The notes under the pieces are model-generated. The model saw only the letters and a program-made list of their open reading frames with translations. It did not search any database and was not told the origin of the DNA. A stretch of DNA of 5,183 nt from Selenomonadaceae bacterium UBA3796 (GTDB lineage: Bacteria; Bacillota; Negativicutes; Selenomonadales; Selenomonadaceae): assembly GCA_002369175.1 (NCBI GenBank), contig DFES01000091.1, forward strand, positions 1-5,183, given 5' to 3'. The position numbers and the translations under genes were made by a program. Below are positions 1 through 5,183 of the stretch, in pieces. Numbering within the stretch: the stretch's first letter is position 1; each line of letters starts with the position of its first letter.

Positions 1-956
1 TTTCCCGGATCAAGGTATGCCGCATCCACAACCGGCTCCATCAATTTCCCAGGTAACAGCTCATGCAGCCCATTCCTGAGCTGCTTTCTGCGATACTTGG
101 AAAAGTCCCGCTGCACCCGGGCATCCAAAACCTCCTCCGACAGTGCAGGTTTCAGGTTCAAGACAAGCTCGACGAAGCATCCGTCCGCCAAAAGCTGTGC
201 CGCCCTGCGGGACAAAGAGAGGATCACCGGCCCCGTCACCCCGAAATGCGTGAACATCATCTCCCCGAAAAGAGACTGTTCCTTCTTCCCCTCAGAGTAA
301 AGCGTGACTTTTACATTCCGAAGGGAAAGCCCTTGCGCTTCCTTCACCCACGCTTCTTCTGTCTCCAAGGGTACGAGGGAAGGCAGTATCCTGGAAACCG
401 TATGCCCCAGCTTTTTGGCCATGGCATAGCCGTCACCGCTGGAGCCCGTTCCGGGATAGGAAGCCCCTCCCACAGCGAGTATGACTGCATCGCCCTGATA
501 GACCTTCCCTTCTGTCGTCTTTGCACCGACAGCCGCACCATCCTGCCGCAGGATTTCCTTCACATGGACCTTCGTTTCAATACGAACCCCCAGTTCATGC
601 AGTTTCCCCAGCATGGCCTCCACAACATCCAGTGCTTTGTCGCTTTTGGGGAATACCCGGTTGCCGCGCTCCACTTTCGTTGGAACACCCGCATCTTCAA
701 AAAAACGAATTACATCCTGATTGTCAAAGGCCCGCATGGAACTGTTGAGAAAAGCTCCGTTTCCAAGCACATTGGCAATGAGTTCCGGAACATCCGCCCC
801 ATTGGTGATATTGCAGCGTCCTTTTCCCGTAATGAGCATCTTCTTGCCTACCCGGGGCATTTTCTCCAAAAGAGTTACCTCCGCCCCGTTTTCCGCTGCC
901 TTGATGGCCGCCATCATGCCGGCAGGCCCGGCACCTATGACAATGATTTTTCTCAT
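1..956 (-). CDS. HI0933/BaiN-like NAD(P)/FAD-dependent oxidoreductase, 3' end cut off by the window edge
   Basis: The reading frame starts at the ATG at 956-954 and stays open to base 1, giving 318 residues without a stop; the rest lies outside the window. The N-terminus has the dinucleotide-binding Rossmann motif GAGPAG (residues 8-13) that holds FAD ADP, with an acidic residue (E31) ending the second strand. Further motifs typical of the HI0933-like flavoprotein family are GKGRCNITN (44-52), GNRVFPKS (98-105), GGASYPGTGSSGDGY (163-177) and FTHFGVTGP (235-243). Family members are usually about 400-420 residues, so roughly 90-100 residues are missing. Known relatives include BaiN, a bile-acid reductase, and proteins annotated as aminoacetone oxidases, but most have no proven substrate, so only a cytosolic flavin-dependent redox role is supported. 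The start lies 4 nt after the rluB stop, with only a weak GGA 8 nt upstream, suggesting translational coupling to rluB. Confidence 0.93.
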   Translation of the reverse strand, partial: MRKIIVIGAGPAGMMAAIKAAENGAEVTLLEKMPRVGKKMLITGKGRCNITNGADVPELIANVLGNGAFLNSSMRAFDNQDVIRFFEDAGVPTKVERGNRVFPKSDKALDVVEAMLGKLHELGVRIETKVHVKEILRQDGAAVGAKTTEGKVYQGDAVILAVGGASYPGTGSSGDGYAMAKKLGHTVSRILPSLVPLETEEAWVKEAQGLSLRNVKVTLYSEGKKEQSLFGEMMFTHFGVTGPVILSLSRRAAQLLADGCFVELVLNLKPALSEEVLDARVQRDFSKYRRKQLRNGLHELLPGKLMEPVVDAAYLDPG

Positions 957-960
957 GATC

Positions 961-1686
961 TCAGTCCATTCCCGCGATTTCGTAAAGCATTGCGACTTCC
1001 TCCCGGCTCAGTTCCCTGTATTCGCCGCGCTTGACCCCTTCCAGTCCGAGTCCTGCAAATGCTACGCGCTTCAGAGCCTTCACATCACAACCAACGGCGG
1101 AGAACATGCGCCTGACCTGACGGTTGCGCCCTTCATGAATCGTGATTTCCACGCGGGAAACCTCTGTCCCCTGCTCCAAGAGGCGGACCCTGGCAGGAGC
1201 TGTCAGGCCGTCCTCAAGCAGTACGCCCTGCCCAAGAAGCTTCAAAGACGCTTCCGTCAAATTCCCCGTAACCTTTGCCACATAGGTCTTCTCCACCTCA
1301 TAACGAGGGTGAAGAAGACCATTCATGAGTGCTCCGTCATTCGTGATGAGGAGCAGACCCTCTGTATTGGCGTCCAGTCTCCCTACGGGATAGACCCGCT
1401 CCTTCACCTCCGGCAAGAGCTCCAGAACCGTCCGCCGTCCCCGCTCATCCCTGGCCGTGGAAAAAAAGCCCTTGGGCTTGTTGAGCAGAAAGTAGACGCG
1501 CCGCTCCGCCCTGCAAATGGGAATACCGTCCACAGAAATAACCGCCCTTGCGGCATCGCATTTCCTTCCGAGTTCTCTCACAACCTGTCCATCCACAAAA
1601 ACCCGTCCATCCAGTATGAGCTTTTCCGCCGCCCGGCGGGAGGCAATTCCTGCCCGGCTGATAATTTTCTGCAAGCGTTCTTCCAT
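961..1686 (-). CDS. rluB: RluB-type 23S rRNA pseudouridine synthase (RsuA/RluB/RluE/RluF family)
   Basis: The predicted cytosolic enzyme isomerises a uridine of 23S rRNA to pseudouridine (position 2605 in E. coli numbering for RluB). From the ATG it has 241 residues, usual for the family. An N-terminal S4 RNA-binding domain covers about residues 1-60, with ERLQKIISRAGIASRRAAE at the front. The catalytic domain begins near YFLLNKPKG. It contains the signature GRLDANTEGLLLITNDG, in which D105 is the expected catalytic aspartate, and the late motif EGRNRQVRRM (185-194). The ATG at 1686-1684 puts the S4 domain directly at the N-terminus, as in relatives. A TTG at 1695-1693 would add three residues and sits at better spacing from the Shine-Dalgarno, so the start is open. 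The dac stop is 33 nt upstream and the oxidoreductase start 4 nt downstream, so an operon is likely. Separating RluB from RsuA or RluE/F is by overall resemblance and length. Confidence 0.94.
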   Translation of the reverse strand: MEERLQKIISRAGIASRRAAEKLILDGRVFVDGQVVRELGRKCDAARAVISVDGIPICRAERRVYFLLNKPKGFFSTARDERGRRTVLELLPEVKERVYPVGRLDANTEGLLLITNDGALMNGLLHPRYEVEKTYVAKVTGNLTEASLKLLGQGVLLEDGLTAPARVRLLEQGTEVSRVEITIHEGRNRQVRRMFSAVGCDVKALKRVAFAGLGLEGVKRGEYRELSREEVAMLYEIAGMD

Positions 1687-1698
1687 ATTTCTCAAAAT

Positions 1699-1704
1699 CT
1701 CTCC
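1699..1704 (-). promoter_or_regulatory. Ribosome-binding site of rluB (GGAGAG), start-deciding
   Basis: GGAGAG on the minus strand lies in the short dac-rluB gap. It is 12 nt from the ATG at 1686 (long) and 3 nt from the TTG at 1695 (5 nt if measured from GGAG). Spacing alone favours the TTG; codon preference and the family N-terminus favour the ATG. A weaker GAG lies just upstream of the ATG. Confidence 0.55.
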
Positions 1705-1719
1705 ATCAAATATGTTCCG

Positions 1720-2904
1720 TCAAGCTGTTTTTCCGTCAAGATACTTTTTCGCCAGCTGATACAGGGCAACGAAAAAGGATTTCATCTCCACAGATTCTGT
1801 GGCAATAATATCCGTACTGCCGATTTCCCTTCCCTCGTACAAGATCCTGAGTTTCCCGACCACATCCCCCTTCTCTACGGGCGCATGAAGGCTGGCGGGC
1901 AGATCATAGACCTTCTCAAATGCCGCCGCACCGTCATCTCCCACGGGGACAACAATGTCGGATACGGTCTGGACATCGATCTGCTTCTTCCGCCCCGACA
2001 GTACGGAAAGTTTTGCCGCAATCTCATTTCCGCTTACAAGCTTCATAGACTTCACATGCTGAAAACCATAATCCAGCATCGCAATGGAATCGCTCCACAT
2101 GTAAAGACTGTCCAAGACAACCGAAACGAGCTGGATTCCATTCCTCTTGGCTCCTGAAACAAGGCACCGACCCGCTGCATCCGTGTAGCCTGTCTTCACG
2201 CCATTGGCACCTTCGTACAGCCAGAGCATCTGGTTCTCACTGCGCCAAAAATGTGCAGGATCCTTTATCCAGAGAAGAGTTTTCTCCTTCGTACCCACGA
2301 TTTCGACAAATTTGGGGTTCTGATATCCATACGCGGCAATCAGCGCCATATCATAGGCCGTTGTATAGTGGCGCTCATCCGGAAGCCCGTGGGGATTTAC
2401 AAAATAGGTATCCGCTGCTCCGATTTCCCTTGCTTTCTCCGTCATCATCTTCGTGAAGGCATCCACGCTTCCGGCAATATGCTCCGCAATGGCAATCGTG
2501 GCATCGTTGCCCGACATCATCATGATTCCATAGAGCAAATCCTCCAGAGGAATCTTGTCTCCTTCTTCCAGCCACAGGGTAGATCCATCCGTCCCGGCCG
2601 CATTGCGGCTGACGGTCACGATATCACTGAGATTTCCCTTTTCCAGAGCGACGATAAGTGTCATGGCCTTCGTGGTGCTGGCCGGAAAGCGCCTCGCCTT
2701 CATATCCCGGGCATAGAGGATCTTTCGCGTCGCCGCTTCCATGACCACAGCGGAACGAGCCGTCACTTCGGGAAGAATGCTGTCCGTCCGCCCAACCATT
2801 TCCTGCTCCTCAGGAGATATTGCCGCCTGCGGCTCCGCAGAAACCTCCACTGCCGCACACAAAAAAGCTGCCATAAAAACCAGGAAAATCTTCGATGCGC
2901 TCAT
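1720..2904 (-). CDS. dacF: Secreted D-alanyl-D-alanine carboxypeptidase (DacF/PBP5-like, peptidase family S11)
   Basis: This penicillin-binding protein is predicted to remove the terminal D-Ala of peptidoglycan pentapeptides outside the cytoplasmic membrane. From the ATG at 2904 it has 394 residues. A signal peptide spans residues 1-23: K5, a hydrophobic core FLVFMAAFLCAAV, and a V-S-A cleavage site; the cysteine in the core is not in a proper lipobox. All three active-site motifs are present: S76-T-T-K79 with the acylating serine, S131-G-N133, and K237-T-G239. A beta-rich PBP5 C-terminal domain follows at about 290-375. The end (SFFVALYQLAKKYLDGK) could be the amphipathic membrane anchor of this family. 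AGGAG lies 10 nt before this ATG. A longer frame reaches a GTG at 3033, but that codon falls at the predicted transcription start and would bury the signal peptide. The dacF symbol rests on length and similarity to Bacillus DacF; DacA or DacB are alternatives. Confidence 0.95.
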   Translation of the reverse strand: MSASKIFLVFMAAFLCAAVEVSAEPQAAISPEEQEMVGRTDSILPEVTARSAVVMEAATRKILYARDMKARRFPASTTKAMTLIVALEKGNLSDIVTVSRNAAGTDGSTLWLEEGDKIPLEDLLYGIMMMSGNDATIAIAEHIAGSVDAFTKMMTEKAREIGAADTYFVNPHGLPDERHYTTAYDMALIAAYGYQNPKFVEIVGTKEKTLLWIKDPAHFWRSENQMLWLYEGANGVKTGYTDAAGRCLVSGAKRNGIQLVSVVLDSLYMWSDSIAMLDYGFQHVKSMKLVSGNEIAAKLSVLSGRKKQIDVQTVSDIVVPVGDDGAAAFEKVYDLPASLHAPVEKGDVVGKLRILYEGREIGSTDIIATESVEMKSFFVALYQLAKKYLDGKTA

Positions 2905-2914
2905 GTAACCACTA

Positions 2915-2919
2915 CTCCT
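2915..2919 (-). promoter_or_regulatory. Ribosome-binding site of dac (AGGAG)
   Basis: AGGAG on the minus strand lies 10 nt upstream of the ATG at 2904. It is the only good Shine-Dalgarno among the in-frame start candidates (GTG 3033, ATG 2973, ATG 2949, ATG 2904), and it agrees with the start implied by the signal peptide. Confidence 0.75.
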
Positions 2920-2953
2920 ATTGCTTTTTTGTCCGCCCTTCCATTCCATACTC

Positions 2954-2978
2954 GCGAGCAATGAAATTTTCATCTCGC
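2954..2978 (-). other. Imperfect hairpin/palindrome in the dac leader
   Basis: In the transcript direction GCGAG-ATGAA (2978-2969) can pair with TTCAT-CTCGC (2965-2954), with a 2-nt bulge (2960-2959) and a 3-nt loop. The core at 2961-2973 is a perfect 13-nt odd palindrome, ATGAAAATTTCAT. No U-run follows on either strand, so it does not look like an intrinsic terminator. It may be an RNA structure, an operator half-site pair, or chance. Confidence 0.35.
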
Positions 2979-2989
2979 TGCAAATCGTC

Positions 2990-3014
2990 CGCGGTATACT
3001 AGTGTATCTGCGCG
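2990..3014 (-). other. Weak imperfect hairpin in the dac leader
   Basis: CGCG (3014-3011) pairs with CGCG (2993-2990), and ATAC (3007-3004) with GTAT (2999-2996), around a 4-nt ACTA loop. A 3-by-2 internal loop separates the two short stems. Stability is modest and no U-tract follows. Recorded because it sits directly before the second leader hairpin. Confidence 0.25.
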
Positions 3015-3041
3015 AAGGAAAAGCGGTCCCCACGGAAAATT

Positions 3042-3070
3042 AGTATATCATTCACGAAGACAAAATTCAA
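3042..3070 (-). promoter_or_regulatory. Sigma-70/sigma-A type promoter for the dac-rluB-oxidoreductase unit
   Basis: On the minus strand TTGAAT (-35, 3070-3065; 4 of 6 to TTGACA) is followed by exactly 17 nt and TATACT (-10, 3047-3042; 5 of 6 to TATAAT). A TG one base before the -10 (3050-3049) makes it an extended -10 element. The -35 begins 3 nt after the dnaE stop codon. Initiation would be expected around 3034-3037, leaving a leader of about 130 nt before the dac ATG. Confidence 0.7.
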
Positions 3071-3072
3071 CA

Positions 3073-5183
3073 TTACCGCATGCGCACTGCCTCTTTGCCG
3101 AGAATGGCTGCCACCTCCTCATACGCTTCCCGGGAACCATCCAGCCAGTATTGTTCCCCGGCCTTCTGCCAACGTCCATTGGCATGCATGTAGACGACAT
3201 GCGGCCCATGATGTTTTGCAAAAACTTCTTTGAGCTTTCCGTAAGTTGCGGAATTCGCCAGTTCCGGCGCGATGGTCAGGTAATACTCCGGCAGGTATTC
3301 CTCCAAGGACCATATGGAATCCGCCAGAAGTTTTACCCCGTCATCCCCGCGATCCACCCGTCCCTGGACCACAAGGGGCATATCCGGCACCAAAAGGTTC
3401 ACATGTCCGTAAAACACCCTTGGAAATACCGTGATCTCCACCCCGGCAGTAAAATCCTCCAATGTGAGGAAGCACATCGTCTCCCCTTTTTTCGTGGTAA
3501 TGCGCTTTGCCGCTGTCACCATGCCGGCCACACGAGCCAACTGCTTATCCTTTGCCCCGCCGCCGATCAGCTTGTCAATGCCATTGAAATTCCTGAGTTT
3601 GTCCCGGTAGGCATCCAGAGGATGTCCCGTGATATAAAAGCCGGTAATTTCCTTTTCCCATGCAAGGAGTTCCCTTGGTTCTGCCTCCGGAATATCCGGC
3701 AAGGCAATCCCCATTGCCTCTTCCACGGATTCTTCAGAGAACAGTCCCATCTGGCCGCTGTCACGATCCCTCTGCTGCCTTGCGGCTTCTCCCATCACCT
3801 GATCCATAACGGCCAGAAGCTGGCTGCGCTTTGCTCCAAAACCGTCAAAAGCGCCGCACTTGATGAGATTTTCCACTGCGCGCTTGTTGATGATGCGGGA
3901 ATCCACACGATTGCAGAAATCCTGCAGGGATTGGAACGCTCCGCCCCTTTCCCGGACAGCCGCCACATTCTGCATCGCATTCTCGCCGATGCTCCGCAGT
4001 GCCGCCATCCCGAAACGGATGCCCTCACCGTCAACGCTGAACCCCGCCGAACTGGCATTGATATCCGGGGGCAAGATCCGGATTCCCATGCGGTGGCAGA
4101 GGTCGATATAGCTGACCACCTTTTTGGAATCCATGAGGCTGGACAGGGTTGCCGCCATGAATTCCTTTGGATAGTGCGCCTTGAGCCAAGCCGTTTGCCA
4201 TGCCACCAAGGCATAGGCCGCGCTGTGGGACTTATTGAAGCCGTAATCCGCAAAATGCGTCAGCAAGTCAAAAATCGTATTCGCCAAAGCCCCGTCGATG
4301 CCATTCTCTTCACAGCCCTTCAGGAAATTCTCCTTCTGCGCCATCAGTATCTCGTGCTTCTTCTTTCCCATGGCACGGCGCAAAAGATCGGCCTGTCCCA
4401 AAGTAAATCCGGCCAGAACCTGCACGATCTGCATGACCTGTTCCTGGTAGAGCACAACACCAAAGGTTTCCTTCAGGATTGGTTCCAGCAGCGGATGCAT
4501 GTAAGTCACGGTTTTCCTTCCATGACGCCCTGCGATGAAATCCTCCACCATCCCGCTCCCCAAGGGACCCGGACGATAGAGGGCAACCGTTGGTATGAGG
4601 TCGGCGAAGCCCTCCGGCTGCAGCTCCTTCACAAGGGCGGTCATTCCTCCGGATTCCATCTGGAAGACCCCGCCCGTCCTGCCCTCGCAGAGCATTCTGG
4701 CCGTCCCTTCGTCCTCCAAAGGAATCTTTCCGATATCGATCTCCTTGCCGGAACTCTTTCTGATATTTTCCAGGGCGTCGCTGATGACCGTAAGCGTCCG
4801 AAGACCCAAAAAGTCCATCTTGAGAAGTCCCAATTCCTCCACATGATCCTTGTCGTACTGCGTCACCAGCGTTCCTTCCGACATCTGCACGGGCAAATAA
4901 TCCGTCAGCGGATTCCTTGCGATCACCACGCCGGCAGCATGCGTGGAGGAATGACGGGGAAGCCCCTCCACCCTCCTCGCCATGTCCACGAGCCTTTGAA
5001 CTTCCGGTGAAGCGGCGTAGGCATTGCGGAAGTCCGCCGATTCCTTGAGCGCCTTTTCCAAGGTCATCTTGAGGTCATTCGGCACCAGCTTCGCCACGCG
5101 ATCCACTTCGGCATAAGGCATATTCAGCGCTCTCCCCACATCCCGCAAAGCTCCCTTTGCCGCCATGGTGCCGAAGGTGATGA
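3073..5183 (-). CDS. dnaE: DNA polymerase III alpha subunit DnaE, C-terminal part (5' end outside window)
   Basis: The frame enters at the right edge with ITFGTMAAK and ends at TAA 3075-3073, giving about 702 residues of a protein normally near 1,100-1,160. The PHP domain and the first two catalytic aspartates lie outside the window. Numbering from the M of TMAAK (codon at 5166), the segment shows the palm with RHSSTHAAGVV (71-81) and LLKMDFLGLRTLT (114-126), where D118 matches the third catalytic aspartate (D555 of E. coli). Next come ALYRPGPLGSGMV (195-207), the finger region FGVVLYQEQVMQ to LLRRAMGKKK (235-270) and FADYGFNKSHSAAYA (305-319). A helix-hairpin-helix region lies near 365-445, a likely sliding-clamp motif QMGLF at 472-476, and an OB fold at about 543-620. 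The product is the catalytic subunit of the replicative polymerase. PolC-type polymerase is excluded by this domain order and the lack of an exonuclease insert in the visible part. The M at 5166 is internal, not the gene start. Confidence 0.97.
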   Translation of the reverse strand, partial: ITFGTMAAKGALRDVGRALNMPYAEVDRVAKLVPNDLKMTLEKALKESADFRNAYAASPEVQRLVDMARRVEGLPRHSSTHAAGVVIARNPLTDYLPVQMSEGTLVTQYDKDHVEELGLLKMDFLGLRTLTVISDALENIRKSSGKEIDIGKIPLEDEGTARMLCEGRTGGVFQMESGGMTALVKELQPEGFADLIPTVALYRPGPLGSGMVEDFIAGRHGRKTVTYMHPLLEPILKETFGVVLYQEQVMQIVQVLAGFTLGQADLLRRAMGKKKHEILMAQKENFLKGCEENGIDGALANTIFDLLTHFADYGFNKSHSAAYALVAWQTAWLKAHYPKEFMAATLSSLMDSKKVVSYIDLCHRMGIRILPPDINASSAGFSVDGEGIRFGMAALRSIGENAMQNVAAVRERGGAFQSLQDFCNRVDSRIINKRAVENLIKCGAFDGFGAKRSQLLAVMDQVMGEAARQQRDRDSGQMGLFSEESVEEAMGIALPDIPEAEPRELLAWEKEITGFYITGHPLDAYRDKLRNFNGIDKLIGGGAKDKQLARVAGMVTAAKRITTKKGETMCFLTLEDFTAGVEITVFPRVFYGHVNLLVPDMPLVVQGRVDRGDDGVKLLADSIWSLEEYLPEYYLTIAPELANSATYGKLKEVFAKHHGPHVVYMHANGRWQKAGEQYWLDGSREAYEEVAAILGKEAVRMR
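3739..3753 (-). other. Codons for a putative beta-clamp-binding motif (QMGLF) in DnaE
   Basis: The pentapeptide QMGLF matches the QxxLF clamp-binding consensus of bacterial polymerases. It lies between the helix-hairpin-helix region and the OB fold, where the internal clamp motif of DnaE is found in E. coli. It is flanked by charged, probably flexible sequence (RQQRDRDSG before, SEESVEEA after). Confidence 0.7.

Larger units (their letters stand above)
2905..3072 (-). other. dnaE-dac intergenic region and putative ~130 nt dac 5' leader
   Basis: This is the only substantial non-coding stretch in the window. In the direction of transcription it holds a promoter at its upstream end, a leader starting near 3035, two imperfect hairpins, then an A-rich stretch and the AGGAG ribosome-binding site. 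No convincing rho-independent terminator for dnaE and no riboswitch I recognise is visible. The frame of dac stays open through much of it, with in-frame ATG codons at 2973 and 2949, neither of which has a good ribosome-binding site. Confidence 0.7.

Noticed and set aside
63..1034. 323-codon open frame on the plus strand antisense to the oxidoreductase
   Set aside because: The opposite strand carries a continuous, motif-complete flavoprotein frame across nearly all of it; the plus-strand translation resembles nothing I know.
1692..1706. Four-codon leader peptide (ATG ... TGA) overlapping the rluB start region
   Set aside because: It is too short, and its ATG is right at the GGAGAG that serves rluB, so it has no ribosome-binding site of its own in a sensible position.
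721..2157. 478-codon open frame on the plus strand crossing the oxidoreductase start, rluB and the end of dac
   Set aside because: It runs antisense through three clear genes and their junctions, has no recognisable domain, and is explained by the same codon preference.
2954..3014. Intrinsic terminator for dnaE
   Set aside because: The two hairpins are imperfect and neither is followed by a U-run on the minus strand, so read-through from dnaE remains possible.
2905..3033. N-terminal extension of dac to the GTG at 3033
   Set aside because: The GTG lies at the predicted transcription start with no room for a ribosome-binding site, and the 43 extra residues would precede a clear signal peptide. 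AGGAG supports the ATG at 2904.
3151..5010. 619-codon open frame on the plus strand, antisense to dnaE
   Set aside because: It is codon-aligned with dnaE and open only because dnaE avoids TTA, CTA and TCA. Its translation has no recognisable domain and is rich in His, Pro and Arg, as expected of an antisense shadow, while the opposite strand encodes unmistakable DnaE.
1..5183. Mobile element, CRISPR, toxin-antitoxin, phage or other novel system
   Set aside because: No direct-repeat arrays, transposase, integrase, tRNA or att-like repeats were seen. The four genes are conserved housekeeping or widespread families packed with short gaps.

Overview
The window is a stretch of bacterial housekeeping chromosome with every supported gene on the minus strand. 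Read in the direction of transcription, from right to left, it holds: the C-terminal ~700 residues of the replicative DNA polymerase III alpha subunit DnaE (5' end outside the window); a secreted D-alanyl-D-alanine carboxypeptidase of the DacF/PBP5 type; an RluB-type 23S rRNA pseudouridine synthase; and the first 318 residues of an HI0933/BaiN-like FAD-dependent oxidoreductase that runs off the left edge. Coding density is very high. The only sizeable non-coding stretch is the 168 nt between dnaE and the carboxypeptidase gene; the other junctions are about 33 nt (dac-rluB) and 4 nt (rluB-oxidoreductase).

The gene set and order suggest a Firmicutes-type genome. A dac gene close to rluB is known from Bacillus (dacB-spmA-spmB-rluB), and the carboxypeptidase reads like DacF. 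The moderate-to-high GC and Gram-positive-like ribosome-binding sites would fit a Negativicutes (Selenomonas-like) bacterium, but this is inference from memory of family sequences, not a demonstrated placement.

Layout: 5183-3073 dnaE (partial); 3072-2905 intergenic, with a good extended -10 promoter beginning 3 nt after the dnaE stop and a ~130 nt leader containing two imperfect hairpins; 2904-1720 dac; 1686 (or 1695)-961 rluB; 956-1 oxidoreductase (partial). dac, rluB and the oxidoreductase gene look like one transcription unit driven by the promoter after dnaE, possibly with read-through from dnaE because no intrinsic terminator is visible between them. The genes serve separate core jobs (replication, wall trimming, ribosome maturation, redox) and do not form an obvious joint pathway.

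I found no mobile element, CRISPR array, tRNA/rRNA gene, defence system or novel gene cassette. The long plus-strand open frames are antisense shadows explained by codon choice in the real genes. The points worth a second look are modest: the leader of dac, the start codon of rluB, the absence of spmAB between dac and rluB, and the near-total avoidance of TTA/CTA/TCA codons.
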